Positions 39,012 to 47,469 of a DNA stretch of 64,000 nucleotides are shown here, one piece after another. The notes under the pieces were generated by a model. That model saw only the letters and a list, made by a program, of their open reading frames with translations, made no database searches and had not been told where the DNA came from. Numbering within the stretch: position 1 is the first letter of the stretch; every line of letters starts with the position of its first letter. Both the position numbers and the translations under genes were made by a program. The stretch lies in NCBI RefSeq assembly GCF_025717005.1, contig NZ_JAOVZU010000008.1, positions 99,312-163,311 of the forward strand. The letters are read 5' to 3'. Origin of the DNA: Actinotalea endophytica (GTDB lineage Bacteria; Actinomycetota; Actinomycetes; Actinomycetales; Cellulomonadaceae).

Positions 39012-39043
39012 GATAAGAGGATCTCATGTTCCTGTAGAAACAT
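39007..39043. promoter_or_regulatory. lysG-lysE operator with three AACAT/ATGTT half-sites
   Basis: AACATGA (39007-39013) and TCATGTT (39024-39030) form a perfect 7-bp inverted repeat spaced by 10 nt. The second arm also pairs with AACAT (39039-39043), giving ATGTT-N8-AACAT. The first arm overlaps the lysG ATG. This fits LysR-type binding to adjacent dyads between lysG and lysE. Confidence 0.6.
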
Positions 39044-39070
39044 TCGCTGGTCTGCAAGCCGGGTGAGCCC

Positions 39071-39076
39071 TAGCCT
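39071..39076 (+). promoter_or_regulatory. -10 hexamer of leaderless lysE start
   Basis: TAGCCT is 6 nt before the GTG at 39083, placing the activator dyads about 30-60 nt upstream of it. Confidence 0.55.
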
Positions 39077-39082
39077 CGGCGC

Positions 39083-39679
39083 GTGCTCCTCTCCGCGATG
39101 ACCGGGTTCCTCACCGGGCTGTCCCTGATCGTCGTGATCGGCGCCCAGAACGCCTTCGTCCTGCGCCAGGGGCTACGCCGGGAGCACGTCGGCGTGGTGG
39201 TCGCACTGTGCACCGCCTCGGACGCGGTGCTGATCGCGTTGGGCGTCGCCGGTCTCGGTGCACTGGTCCAGGCCGCGCCCGTCGCGCTGGCGGTCGCCCG
39301 GTGGGGCGGTGCCGCGTTCCTCGTGGTGCTGGCGGTCGGCGCGTTCCGGCGGGCGCGGACCGCCGAGCACCTCGACCCCGCGGCGACCGGACCCGGGCGG
39401 CTCGGCGCCGTCGTCGCGACCACGCTCGCCCTGACCTGGCTCAACCCGCACGTCTACCTCGACACCGTGGTGCTGCTCGGCGGCATCTCGACCCAGCACG
39501 AGCCGCGCTGGGCCTTCGGCGTCGGCGCCGCGCTGGGGAGCCTGGTCTGGTTCTCGCTGCTCGGTTTCGGCGCGCGGGTGCTGCGCCCGCTGTTCGCGCG
39601 GCCGGGGTCGTGGCGTGTGCTCGACGTGGCGGTCGGCGTCGTGATGGTCGTGGTCGCGGTGTCGCTCGTGCTCGGCTGA
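39083..39679 (+). CDS. lysE: LysE-family basic amino acid exporter
   Basis: This 198-residue inner-membrane exporter has about six hydrophobic helices. LIVVIGAQNAFVLRQGLRREHVG (about 15-37) and LTWLNPHVYLDTVVLLG (about 116-132) are LysE/ArgO signatures. It exports excess lysine or arginine. It is paired with the divergent LysG regulator. GTG at 39083 is at leaderless spacing from TAGCCT. Confidence 0.92.
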   Translation: MLLSAMTGFLTGLSLIVVIGAQNAFVLRQGLRREHVGVVVALCTASDAVLIALGVAGLGALVQAAPVALAVARWGGAAFLVVLAVGAFRRARTAEHLDPAATGPGRLGAVVATTLALTWLNPHVYLDTVVLLGGISTQHEPRWAFGVGAALGSLVWFSLLGFGARVLRPLFARPGSWRVLDVAVGVVMVVVAVSLVLG

Positions 39680-39723
39680 GCAGCCAGGGTGCGCCGTTGC
39701 CGCCGAGGTGTGACGGTGGGGGC

Positions 39724-40131
39724 ATGAGCAGCGACACACCCGGCACGCGCCCCGACCCCGAGCTCGTGGCGGAGGGCGACACGGATCAGCTGTCGGCGGA
39801 GGACACGCTGGTCGACCGTGGGGTGGACGACCTGCTGGACGAGGGTTGGGCCCCGCCGGAGCGGCGGCCGCGGCATCGCCTCACCACGGTGGTGGACGAG
39901 ATCGCCGGCGACACGATCGACGAACGACTCGACCAGGAGGAGCCCGAGGTCTGGCAGACCGACGTCGCGGGCGGGCCGGGCCGTTGGGAGGACCGCGCGG
40001 GCCGCCTGTCCCCGGCGCGCCATGCGTACGACGGGGAGTCGACCGCGAGCCTCGAAGCCACCGACGCGGGCATCGCGGGCGGCGGTGCCGGCGCCGAGGA
40101 GGCCGCGATGCACGAGGTCGACGAGCCCTGA
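39724..40131 (+). CDS. DUF5709-like hypothetical protein
   Basis: This 135-residue acidic soluble protein has no membrane segment. The N-terminal pattern DTLVDRGVDDLLDEGWAPPE followed by ERLDQEEPEVW resembles DUF5709 proteins of actinobacteria, which have unknown function. The C-terminus (GGGAGAEEAAMHEVDEP) is low complexity. ATG is 6 nt after GACGGT; the GGTGGGGG run could instead act as an SD. It stands alone downstream of lysE. Confidence 0.7.
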   Translation: MSSDTPGTRPDPELVAEGDTDQLSAEDTLVDRGVDDLLDEGWAPPERRPRHRLTTVVDEIAGDTIDERLDQEEPEVWQTDVAGGPGRWEDRAGRLSPARHAYDGESTASLEATDAGIAGGGAGAEEAAMHEVDEP

Positions 40132-40174
40132 TCCCCGGCGCGCCACGCCGGCCCGCACCGGCCTGACGCGGACC

Positions 40175-40210
40175 GCCGACCCCGCCGCCGACCCCGCCGC
40201 CGACCCCGCG
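40175..40210. repeat. 12-bp tandem repeat, three copies
   Basis: GCCGACCCCGCC repeats at 40175-40186 and 40187-40198; the third copy (40199-40210) differs only in its last base. It lies in the short convergent gap between the DUF5709 gene and the aminotransferase. Confidence 0.85.
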
Positions 40211-40226
40211 ATCCGTCCCGTGCCGG

Positions 40227-41927
40227 TCAGCCGAGGACGCAGGACGCCGGCAGGTCGAACCAGCGCAGGTGCTCGAAGTCGGCGCTCACCTCGGGCCGGT
40301 CGGCCAGGTCCGGCGCCTGCGCCGACGCGAGCACGGCGGCAGCCTCCACCAGGTGCTCGGCGAGCAGCTCCTCGCCCCCGGTGGGCTCGTGCGCGCCGGA
40401 GGTGACCATCGAGCCGTCCGGGGCGTAGTGGACGTCGGTGAGGCGGTGCGGGGGCTCCACGACGCCGTTGCGGTGCCGCCACCGACCGGACACCGGGTCG
40501 AACAGGTAGTCGTCGAGCAGCCGCCAGCCGTCCCGCGCGACCATCCGCACGGCCTCGATGACGTAGTCGGCGACGGCGTCGGAGATGAAGTAGTTGAAGT
40601 TGACCCGCACCCAGCCCGGCTTGATGCCCTCGCACCCACCCGAGATCTCCCGCTCGAACTCGTGCGACCGCTCGAGGTCGATCCCCAGCAACGCGTGCCC
40701 GTACGGCCCGGCGCACGAGCACCCGCCCCGAGCCTGGATGCCGAACAGGTCGTTGAGCACCGCCACCACGAAGTTGTGGTGCAGGTAGCGCCCGGACGGC
40801 GCCCGGACCACGAACGACGTGATCGAGAGCCGCTCGGCCTCGACGTTGCCGAGCACCTCGATCGCCGGCTCCGCGCTCCACGCCTCGAGCGCGCGCCGCA
40901 GGAAGCGCTCCTCGCGGCGCCGGATCTCCTCGACCCCGACGGCCTCCTTGAGCTGGAACACCAGACCCGCCCGGATCGCCTCGACGATCGCGGGCGTGCC
41001 GCCCTCCTCACGGTGCTCCGGGTCGGCGATGTACTCATGTTCCTCGGGGTTGACGAACGTCACGGTCCCGCCGCCCGGCACGTCCGGCACCCGGTTCGCG
41101 AACAGCTCGCGACGAGCGACCAGCACCCCGGGCGTGCCCGGGCCGCCGATGAGCTTGTGCGGGCTGAGGAAGATCGCGTCCTTGCGCGCCGCCGGGTCAC
41201 CGGCCGGGTTCATCTCGATCTGCACGTAGGGCGCGGCCGCCGCGAAGTCCCAGAACGACAGCGCGCCGTGCTCGTGCAGCAGTCGGGCGATCCCCACGGT
41301 GTCCGACACGATGCCGGTCACGTTCGACGCGGCCGAGAACGAGCCGATCTTCAGCGGCCGGTCGGCGTACGCCTCGAGCTCCTCGCGCAGGTGCGCCGCG
41401 CAGACCCCGCCGTCGGCGTTCTGCCGGATCACCACGACGTCGGCCACGCACTCGCGCCAGGGGATCTCGTTGCTATGGTGCTCGTACGGGCCGACGAAGA
41501 CCACCGGCCGCTGGCCGGCCGGGATGTGCTGCGCCAGGTGCCACCGATCCTCGAGCTGCGACGGGATCCGCAGGCCCAGGACGCCGATGAGCTTGTCGAT
41601 CGCGGCCGTCGACCCGGACCCGGTGAACACGACCACGGTGTCGTCGTCCCCGCCGACCGCGTCGTGGATGATCCGCCGGGCGTCCTCGCGCAGCCGCGTC
41701 GTCTGCAGGCCCGTGCCGCTGGACTCGGTGTGCGTGTTCGCGTACGCGGGCAGCACGACGTCGCGCAGGTAGTCCTCGAGGAACGTCAGCGCACGCCCGC
41801 TGGCCGTGTAGTCGGCGTAGGTGACCCGGCGTCTGCCGTACGGCGTCACCATGACGTGGTCGTCGCCGATCACCGACGCGCGGATGCGTTCGATGAGCGG
41901 GTTCGTGGGGAAGGTGTCGTCGCTCAC
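40227..41927 (-). CDS. Class V aminotransferase (cysteine desulfurase-like), long form
   Basis: This 566-residue PLP enzyme has the fold-type I core at about residues 25-430. FTGSGSTAAIDKL is the cofactor cup, FWDFAAAAPYVQIEMNP the PLP aspartate strand and FLSPHKLIGGPGTPGVLV carries the Schiff-base Lys. The cysteine-rich GGCSCAGPYGHALLGI lies where desulfurases have their mobile-loop Cys. A C-terminal region of about 120 residues exceeds the normal size (about 400-450). Substrate is unknown. GTG at 41927 has GAGG 6 nt upstream; GTG at 41939 adds four residues. It overlaps or abuts the truA stop. Confidence 0.82.
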   Translation of the reverse strand: MSDDTFPTNPLIERIRASVIGDDHVMVTPYGRRRVTYADYTASGRALTFLEDYLRDVVLPAYANTHTESSGTGLQTTRLREDARRIIHDAVGGDDDTVVVFTGSGSTAAIDKLIGVLGLRIPSQLEDRWHLAQHIPAGQRPVVFVGPYEHHSNEIPWRECVADVVVIRQNADGGVCAAHLREELEAYADRPLKIGSFSAASNVTGIVSDTVGIARLLHEHGALSFWDFAAAAPYVQIEMNPAGDPAARKDAIFLSPHKLIGGPGTPGVLVARRELFANRVPDVPGGGTVTFVNPEEHEYIADPEHREEGGTPAIVEAIRAGLVFQLKEAVGVEEIRRREERFLRRALEAWSAEPAIEVLGNVEAERLSITSFVVRAPSGRYLHHNFVVAVLNDLFGIQARGGCSCAGPYGHALLGIDLERSHEFEREISGGCEGIKPGWVRVNFNYFISDAVADYVIEAVRMVARDGWRLLDDYLFDPVSGRWRHRNGVVEPPHRLTDVHYAPDGSMVTSGAHEPTGGEELLAEHLVEAAAVLASAQAPDLADRPEVSADFEHLRWFDLPASCVLG

Positions 41928-41935
41928 GGCGCGCC

Positions 41936-42790
41936 TCACTCCTCCGGGTCGATCGGGTCACGCCGTGCACGGGTCTGCTCGGCCCGGGCGGCCAGGTCCT
42001 CGTCGGCCGGGTAGCCGACCTCCTCGAGCGTGAGTCCGTGCGCCGGAGCCACGTGGGCCGCAGGGTCGCGGACCCGCGCCGCGAGCAGCTCAGCGGGCCA
42101 GGCGGCCGTGCGCCGCCCCTCGCCGACCGCGAGCAGCCCGCCCACCAGGGCCCGCACCATCGAGTGGCAGAAGGCGTCCGCGCGCACGTCGACCACCACG
42201 AGCCCGGCGTCCGGCCCGGCCGTGGGGCGACCGACCCGCAGCTCCTCGAGCGTGCGCACCGTGGTGGCCTCCGGGCGCGGCTTGCAGAACGCCGCGAAGT
42301 CGTGGTGACCGATCAGCCGGCCGGCGGCGTCGTCCATCGCCGCCTCGTCCAGCGCGAGCCGGTGCCGCACGACCCACGAGCGCCGCAACGGGTCGACGAG
42401 CACGGGGTCGTCGGCGATCCGGTAGCAGTAGCGCCGGTACGTCGCCGAGAAGCGGGCGTCGAAGCCCGCCGGGGCAGGCTCGGCCCGGTGCACCACGACG
42501 TCGGGCGGCAGCACGCCGGCGAGCCGGCGCACGAGCGCCGTCGCCGGGTCGTCGAGCCGGCCGCGCACCGCGTCCCAGGCCTCGGCCGGCAGGTCGAGGT
42601 GCGCGACCTGCCCCCTCGCGTGCACGCCGGCGTCGGTGCGTCCGGCGACGGTGAGCCGCGGCGGCTCGAGCCGCAGCACGGTGCCGAGAGCAGCCTCGAG
42701 GGTGCCCTGGACGGTGCGCAGGCCGGGCTGAGCCGCCCACCCGGCGAAGCCCGTCCCGTCGTAGGACAGCTCCAGGCGCACCCGCATCAC
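41936..42790 (-). CDS. truA: tRNA pseudouridine(38-40) synthase TruA
   Basis: This 284-residue protein has the catalytic Asp in [16 protein letters not shown] (about 52-67), [19 protein letters not shown] at the start and [17 protein letters not shown] near the end. It modifies U38-U40 in the anticodon arm. GTG at 42790 stands 7 nt after TAGCGT, while ATG at 42787 is the adjacent alternative. In many relatives truA directly follows rplQ; here a hydrolase and a ROK kinase gene intervene. Confidence 0.92.
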   Translation of the reverse strand: MMRVRLELSYDGTGFAGWAAQPGLRTVQGTLEAALGTVLRLEPPRLTVAGRTDAGVHARGQVAHLDLPAEAWDAVRGRLDDPATALVRRLAGVLPPDVVVHRAEPAPAGFDARFSATYRRYCYRIADDPVLVDPLRRSWVVRHRLALDEAAMDDAAGRLIGHHDFAAFCKPRPEATTVRTLEELRVGRPTAGPDAGLVVVDVRADAFCHSMVRALVGGLLAVGEGRRTAAWPAELLAARVRDPAAHVAPAHGLTLEEVGYPADEDLAARAEQTRARRDPIDPEE

Positions 42791-42797
42791 GGCCCAC

Positions 42798-42819
42798 ACG
42801 CTACCCACGGGGGTAGCCT
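42798..42819. promoter_or_regulatory. Back-to-back leaderless -10 elements of truA and the ROK gene
   Basis: Minus-strand TAGCGT (42803-42798) is 7 nt before the truA GTG, and plus-strand TAGCCT (42814-42819) is 6 nt before the ROK GTG. GCTACCC (42800-42806) and GGGTAGC (42811-42817) form a perfect inverted repeat spanning both. The two start codons are only 35 nt apart. Confidence 0.6.
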
Positions 42820-42825
42820 CTCCGC

Positions 42826-43623
42826 GTGAACGCACCCGCCGCCGAGACCGCCAACGACGTCCGCACGCTCGCCGTGGACTGCGGCGGTGGCGGCATCAAG
42901 GCCTCGGTGCTGGACGCGCAGGGCACCATGCACGTGCCGCCGGTGCGGGTCCCGACGCCCTACCCCCTGCCCCCCGAGCGGCTGGTCGAGACCGTCGTGG
43001 CGATGGCGAAGGACCTGCCCAAGGCGGATCGCGGCACGGTCGGCATGCCGGGCATGCTGCGCCACGGCGTGGTGATCGCCACCCCGCACTACGTGACCAA
43101 GTCCGGGCCGCGGACCCGGGTGCTGCCCGAGCTCGTCGAGGCCTGGGCCGGCAAGGACATGGCGGCTGCGTTCTCCGAGGCGCTCGGCTATCCGGTGCTG
43201 GTGCTCAACGACGCGGAGGTGCACGGCGCGGGCGTGGTGTCCGGCAGCGGCCTCGAGCTGGTCCTGACGCTCGGTACGGGTCTCGGCAGCGCGCTCTTCG
43301 ACGGCGGGGTGCTCGCCCCGCACCTGGAGTGGTCCCACGCCCCGGTGCGATGGGGCGTCTCCTACGACATGTACCTCGGCGAGGTCGAGCGGCGCCGTCT
43401 CGGTGATGCCGCCTGGTCGCGCCGGGTCCGGCGCGCGATCGACGGGCTGCGGCCCGTGTTCCTGTGGGACCGGCTGTACATCGGCGGCGGCAACTCCCGC
43501 CGGATCCGGCCGATCGTGCTCGAGGCCCTCGGCGACGACGTCGTGATCGTGCCGAACTCCGCGGGCATCGTCGGCGGCGTGCGCGCCTGGGGGCTGCAGC
43601 GCTCCCCGCTCAGCGAGAGCTGA
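42826..43623 (+). CDS. ROK-family kinase, polyphosphate-glucokinase-like
   Basis: This 265-residue ASKHA sugar kinase-like protein has the overall layout and length of actinobacterial Ppg[42 protein letters not shown] and [13 protein letters not shown]. The phosphate loop is DCGGGGIK (18-25) instead of DxGGTxIK, and the usual EFGH motif reads EWSHAP. The catalytic aspartate appears as Asp129 in [10 protein letters not shown]. Glucose phosphorylation by polyphosphate or ATP is possible, but the altered motifs make it uncertain. It is divergent from truA. Confidence 0.75.
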   Translation: MNAPAAETANDVRTLAVDCGGGGIKASVLDAQGTMHVPPVRVPTPYPLPPERLVETVVAMAKDLPKADRGTVGMPGMLRHGVVIATPHYVTKSGPRTRVLPELVEAWAGKDMAAAFSEALGYPVLVLNDAEVHGAGVVSGSGLELVLTLGTGLGSALFDGGVLAPHLEWSHAPVRWGVSYDMYLGEVERRRLGDAAWSRRVRRAIDGLRPVFLWDRLYIGGGNSRRIRPIVLEALGDDVVIVPNSAGIVGGVRAWGLQRSPLSES

Positions 43624-44347
43624 CCGCCTCCCGCGCGTCGAGCTCGTCGAGCGCGCCGAGCAGCACCCTCGAGAACGCCACCGGCGCCACGACGCTCACC
43701 AGGTGCGTCGAGCCCGGGACGACGACCAGCCGTGCCCCCGGCGCGGCCCGCAGCGCGCCCCGCTCACCGATCCGGAAGTGGTCCCAGCGCCCGTTCACGA
43801 GCCACAGCGGCGCCTGCACGGCCGCGAGGTCCGCCCGGGTGTCGAGCCGCGACACCTCGCGCAGCGCGTCCACCATGACGTCGAGCGCGAACCCCCCGGC
43901 ACCGAGGTCGGTCGCACCGGGTTCGGGGATCGCCGCGGCGACGGTGCGGGCGTTGAGCCAGGCACCGCGGTCCGGCAGGCGCGCGATCAGCCGGGACGCG
44001 AGGGTCCAGCCCCGGGTGAGCGGCCCTCCCGGCCGGGCGGTGCAGCCCGCGGCGACCACCCCGATCGCGTCGTGCGGGTGCCGGGCCGCCCAGGCCAGAG
44101 CGAGGTAGCCGCCCAACGACAGCCCGACCACCACGGCGCGTCCGCCGACGGCGTGCACCGCGTCGTCGACCGTGCCGAGCGCGGCCTCGAGCGTGAAGCG
44201 TTCGGCGGTCCGGGTGCCGTGCCCGGGCAGGTCGGGTGCGACGACGGCCCGCTCCCCCGAGGCGCGCAGCGCCTCGAGCTGGGCCCGCCACATGGTCGAG
44301 GAGGTCCGCAGGCCGTGCAGCAGCACGACGGGCACCACCTGGCTCAC
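43610..44347 (-). CDS. Alpha/beta-fold hydrolase
   Basis: This 245-residue hydrolase has VVLLHGLRTSSTMW (oxyanion strand), VVVGLSLGGYLALAWA with the nucleophile in GLSLGG, the acid in VNGRWDHFRI and His in VPGSTHLVSVVAP. The catalytic triad is complete. It resembles 3-oxoadipate enol-lactonase or lipase-type hydrolases, but the substrate is not inferable. GTG at 44347 is 6 nt after TACGGT. Its 3' end overlaps the convergent ROK gene by 14 nt. Confidence 0.8.
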   Translation of the reverse strand: MSQVVPVVLLHGLRTSSTMWRAQLEALRASGERAVVAPDLPGHGTRTAERFTLEAALGTVDDAVHAVGGRAVVVGLSLGGYLALAWAARHPHDAIGVVAAGCTARPGGPLTRGWTLASRLIARLPDRGAWLNARTVAAAIPEPGATDLGAGGFALDVMVDALREVSRLDTRADLAAVQAPLWLVNGRWDHFRIGERGALRAAPGARLVVVPGSTHLVSVVAPVAFSRVLLGALDELDAREAVSSR

Positions 44348-44353
44348 CCCGAC

Positions 44354-44359
44354 ACCGTA
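44354..44359 (-). promoter_or_regulatory. -10 hexamer of leaderless hydrolase start
   Basis: TACGGT on the minus strand is 6 nt before GTG 44347 with no SD. Confidence 0.5.
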
Positions 44360-44403
44360 CGACGGGCGGGCAGGGCGAGGGGGCCGGACGGGAACGGCCG
44401 GCA

Positions 44404-44460
44404 CCAGGTGTTGCTCGGGCGCGACGCCGGCGCCAGGTGTTGCTCGGGCGCGACGCCGGC
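44404..44460. repeat. 28-bp tandem duplication, period 29
   Basis: CCAGGTGTTGCTCGGGCGCG and the eight bases after it occur identically at 44404-44431 and 44433-44460. It is intergenic between the rplQ terminator and the hydrolase promoter. Confidence 0.9.
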
Positions 44461-44481
44461 CCCCGCCGCGCACCGGCGCGA

Positions 44482-44516
44482 CGAAGGGCCCGGACCGCTA
44501 CGGTCCGGGCCCTTCG
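44482..44516 (-). terminator. Terminator of the alpha operon (after rplQ)
   Basis: A perfect 16-bp stem (44482-44497 with 44501-44516) closes a CTA loop, 12 bases past the rplQ stop codon. Confidence 0.88.
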
Positions 44517-44527
44517 GGTGTCGTGCG

Positions 44528-45082
44528 TCAGGCCTTCTCGGCGTCCTCGGCCTCGGTGACCTCGTCCTCGGTGACCTCGTCCTCGACAGCGGCCTCGTCG
44601 ACCGTGTCCTGGACGTCCTCGGCCGGGGCCTCCTCGACGGTCTCCTCGACGACGGGCTCCTCGACCTTCGCAGCCTTCTTGGTGGCCTTCTCGGCCTCGC
44701 GCACGGTCGCCTGCTTCGGGCTGACCGGCTCGAGCACGAGCTCGATCACCGCCATGGGCGCGTTGTCACCCTTGCGGGGACCGATCTTGGTGATCCGGGT
44801 GTAGCCACCCTGCCGCTCGGCCATCGCCGGCGCGATCTCCGCGAAGAGCTCGTGCACCACGGCCTTGTCGCGAACCACGGTGAGCACCCGCCGCCGGGCG
44901 TGCAGGTCACCCCGCTTCGCGAAGGTGATCATCCGCTCGGCGAGGGGGCGCAGCCGCTTGGCCTTGGCCTCCGTGGTGGTGATCCGCCGGTGCTCGAACA
45001 GGCTCGTGGCCAGGTTGGCCAGGATGCGCCGCTCGTGGGCCGGGCCACCCCCGAGCCGCGGGCCCTTGGTGGGCGTGGGCAT
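44528..45082 (-). CDS. rplQ: 50S ribosomal protein L17 with acidic C-terminal tail
   Basis: This is 184 residues. The L17 core (about 1-119) starts [20 protein letters not shown] and includes [17 protein letters not shown] and the [18 protein letters not shown] segment. About 65 further residues form a Glu/Val/Ala/Asp-rich tail with a 15-bp DNA tandem duplication (44551-44580) encoding its end. ATG has GAGGAG 6 nt upstream. It is the last gene of rpsM-rpsK-rpoA-rplQ. Confidence 0.95.
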   Translation of the reverse strand: MPTPTKGPRLGGGPAHERRILANLATSLFEHRRITTTEAKAKRLRPLAERMITFAKRGDLHARRRVLTVVRDKAVVHELFAEIAPAMAERQGGYTRITKIGPRKGDNAPMAVIELVLEPVSPKQATVREAEKATKKAAKVEEPVVEETVEEAPAEDVQDTVDEAAVEDEVTEDEVTEAEDAEKA

Positions 45083-45133
45083 GTCGTACTCCTCGTTCGT
45101 TCGCTGGCCGCCGTGACCGGCGACCGAGGTGGC

Positions 45134-46126
45134 TCAGGACAGGTCGTCGTCGGCGTAGTCGCCGTCGTAGTACGTGGCGTCGAAGTCGAGCGGGCTGTCC
45201 TTGAGGTTCAGGCCCAGGCCGGCCAGCTTCTCCTTGACCTCGGTGATCGACTTCGCGCCGAAGTTGCGGATGTCGAGCAGGTCGGCCTCCGAGCGTGCGA
45301 CGAGCTCGCCGACGCTGTGGATGCCCTCACGCTTCAGGCAGTTGTAGGACCGGATCGTGAGCTGCAGCTCCTCGATCGGCAGCGCGAGGTCCGCGGCGAG
45401 CGCGGCGTCGGTCGGCGACGGGCCGATCTCGATGCCCTCGGCGTCCACGTTGAGCTCACGCGCCAGGCCGAAGAGCTCGACCAGGGTCTTGCCCGCCGAG
45501 GCCAGCGCGTCGCGCGGCAGGATCGCCGGCTTGGTCTCGACGTCGACGATGAGACGGTCGAAGTCGGTGCGCTGCTCGACACGGGTCGCCTCGACCTTGT
45601 AGGTCACCTTGAGGACCGGCGAGTAGATCGAGTCGACCGGGATCCGGCCGATCTCGGCGTCGAACATCTTGTTCTGCTGCGCCGAGACGTAGCCGCGGCC
45701 GCGCTCGACCGTGAGCTCGATCTCGAGCTTGCCCTTGCCGTTCAGGGTGGCGATGTGCAGGTCGGGGTTGTGCACCTCGACGCCGGCCGGCGGGGTGATG
45801 TCCGCCGCGGTGACCTCGCCCGGGCCCTGCTTGCGCAGGTACATCACGACGGGCTCGTCGTTCTCCGAGGAGACCACGAGCTCCTTGATGTTCAGGATGA
45901 GCTCGGTGACGTCCTCCTTGACCCCGACGATCGTGCTGAACTCGTGCAGCACGCCGTCGATGCGCAGGCTCGTGACCGCAGCACCAGGGATCGAGGAGAG
46001 CAGGGTCCGCCGCAGCGAGTTGCCGAGGGTGTAGCCGAAGCCGGGCTCCAGCGGCTCGATCACGAACCGCGAGCGGAACTCGGAGATGACCTCTTCGGTC
46101 AGGGTGGGGCGCTGTGCGATGAGCAC
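45134..46126 (-). CDS. rpoA: DNA-directed RNA polymerase subunit alpha
   Basis: This 330-residue protein has an N-terminal dimerisation domain (about 1-230; [22 protein letters not shown]). A linker follows, then the C-terminal domain with [33 protein letters not shown], which binds UP elements and activators. The start codon is GTG. It lies directly after rpsK with no rpsD between, the Streptomyces-like arrangement rather than the mycobacterial one. Confidence 0.97.
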   Translation of the reverse strand: MLIAQRPTLTEEVISEFRSRFVIEPLEPGFGYTLGNSLRRTLLSSIPGAAVTSLRIDGVLHEFSTIVGVKEDVTELILNIKELVVSSENDEPVVMYLRKQGPGEVTAADITPPAGVEVHNPDLHIATLNGKGKLEIELTVERGRGYVSAQQNKMFDAEIGRIPVDSIYSPVLKVTYKVEATRVEQRTDFDRLIVDVETKPAILPRDALASAGKTLVELFGLARELNVDAEGIEIGPSPTDAALAADLALPIEELQLTIRSYNCLKREGIHSVGELVARSEADLLDIRNFGAKSITEVKEKLAGLGLNLKDSPLDFDATYYDGDYADDDLS

Positions 46127-46215
46127 TTCGGGGTTCCTCTCAGTGTGCGTCCGCCATATGACGCATCACGAAAACGCCCGTCGGACCTCGGTCCGCCCGA
46201 CGGGAAAGGCTGGAG

Positions 46216-46623
46216 TCAGACGCGGCGACGCTTGGGCGGGCGGCACCCGTTGTGCGCCTGCGGCGTGACGTCCTGGATCGAGCCGACCTCGAGGCCGGTG
46301 GCCTGGAGCGAGCGGATCGCGGTCTCGCGGCCCGAGCCCGGGCCCTTCACCAGCACGTCGACCTTCTTCATGCCGTGCTCCTGCGCACGGCGGGCGGCCG
46401 CCTCGGCAGCGAGCTGCGCGGCGAACGGGGTCGACTTGCGCGAGCCCTTGAAACCGACCTGGCCGGAGGAGGCCCAGGCGACGACGGCGCCCGACGGGTC
46501 GGTGATCGACACGATCGTGTTGTTGAAGGTGCTCTTGATGTGGGCGACACCCACGGCGATGTTCTTCTTCTCCTTGCGGCGCGGCTTGCGCGCGGCGCTG
46601 GTGGAGCGGGTCTTGGGAGGCAT
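46216..46623 (-). CDS. rpsK: 30S ribosomal protein S11
   Basis: This 135-residue platform protein begins with a basic tail ([20 protein letters not shown]). It carries [39 protein letters not shown] and the C-terminal [18 protein letters not shown]. The length is normal for the family. It lies 69 nt after rpsM and 89 nt before rpoA, spacings wider than in the S10 block. Confidence 0.97.
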   Translation of the reverse strand: MPPKTRSTSAARKPRRKEKKNIAVGVAHIKSTFNNTIVSITDPSGAVVAWASSGQVGFKGSRKSTPFAAQLAAEAAARRAQEHGMKKVDVLVKGPGSGRETAIRSLQATGLEVGSIQDVTPQAHNGCRPPKRRRV

Positions 46624-46692
46624 CTGCTGTCCTTCGCTGGTCCGAGAGATCTGGGGCCGGCCGGGCGTCGAGCCGCGGCGCCGGCGGGGCTG

Positions 46693-47073
46693 CTACTTCT
46701 TGCCGGCCTTCTTCTTGCCGGCCACGGTGCGCTTCGGGCCCTTGCGGGTGCGGGCGTTGGTCTTGGTCCGCTGACCGCGCACCGGGAGCCCGCGGCGGTG
46801 CCGCAGACCCTCGTAGCTGCCGATCTCGACCTTGCGGCGGATGTCCGCGGCCACCTCGCGGCGCAGGTCACCTTCGAGCTTGTAGCTGCCCTCGAGGTGG
46901 TCGCGCAGCGCGACGAGCTCGGCATCGCCGAGGTCGCGGACCCGCAGGTCCGGGCTGATGCCGGTGGCCTCCAGCGTCTGGCGCGCACGCGTGCGGCCGA
47001 CGCCGTAGATGTAGGTGAGCGCAACCTCGAGCCGCTTGTCACGGGGGAGGTCGACGCCGACGAGACGTGCCAT
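46693..47073 (-). CDS. rpsM: 30S ribosomal protein S13
   Basis: This 126-residue head protein contacts the 50S subunit and P-site tRNA. Signatures are [51 protein letters not shown] and a Lys-rich C-terminus. ATG has AGGAG 7 nt upstream. About 200 nt separate it from rpmJ, including a hairpin, so it may have its own promoter. Confidence 0.97.
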   Translation of the reverse strand: MARLVGVDLPRDKRLEVALTYIYGVGRTRARQTLEATGISPDLRVRDLGDAELVALRDHLEGSYKLEGDLRREVAADIRRKVEIGSYEGLRHRRGLPVRGQRTKTNARTRKGPKRTVAGKKKAGKK

Positions 47074-47243
47074 CTGATGCTCCTGTACTGCTCGGAGGTC
47101 TGCCGCACAACCCTCCCGCTGCCGCGGGCCCCGGCCTCCGACCGAGGGTGGCGCTCGGACCCGTGGGGGCCCGCGCGCTGGCTGTGCGCTGGTCCGGTCA
47201 CCCCGAGGGGCGCCGGGTGCCGGCGAGTCGCAAGACCTGCCGG

Positions 47244-47265
47244 CGTCCGGCTCAAGAGCCGGACG
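47244..47265 (-). terminator. Hairpin after rpmJ
   Basis: CGTCCGGCT (47244-47252) pairs with AGCCGGACG (47257-47265) around CAAG, 9 bases beyond the rpmJ stop. It may terminate or attenuate infA-rpmJ transcription before rpsM. The remaining roughly 170 nt up to rpsM hold no gene and no convincing promoter. Confidence 0.5.
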
Positions 47266-47273
47266 TCAGGACG

Positions 47274-47387
47274 TCAGCCCTGACGCTGCTTGTGCCGCAG
47301 GTTGTCGCAGATCACCATGACGCGACCGTGCCGGCGGATCACCTTGCACTTGTCGCAGACCGGCTTGACGCTGGGCTTGACCTTCAT
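47274..47387 (-). CDS. rpmJ: 50S ribosomal protein L36
   Basis: This 37-residue protein is [20 protein letters not shown] at the start and ends LRHKQRQG. The zinc ligands Cys11, Cys14, Cys27 and His32 are all present, so it is the zinc-binding form. ATG at 47387 has GGAGG upstream with 6 nt spacing. It follows infA by 82 nt, as in most actinobacteria. Confidence 0.96.
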   Translation of the reverse strand: MKVKPSVKPVCDKCKVIRRHGRVMVICDNLRHKQRQG

Positions 47388-47469
47388 GTCGTTCCTCCGC
47401 CGCCGCACGCGCAGATGCGACGGGCGGCAGTTCTCGTTCGGGGGCACGCCGTGACCGGCGAACCCGGGA

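Noticed and set aside
43703-46774. 1023-codon plus-strand frame opposite rplQ-rpoA-rpsK
   Set aside because: Composition is biased and there are no motifs; the minus strand holds conserved ribosomal and polymerase genes.
47073-47115. TTGTGC and TACAGG with 17-nt spacing as an rpsM promoter
   Set aside because: The -10 lacks the final T and overlaps the AGGAG Shine-Dalgarno of rpsM, so the match is more likely coincidence.
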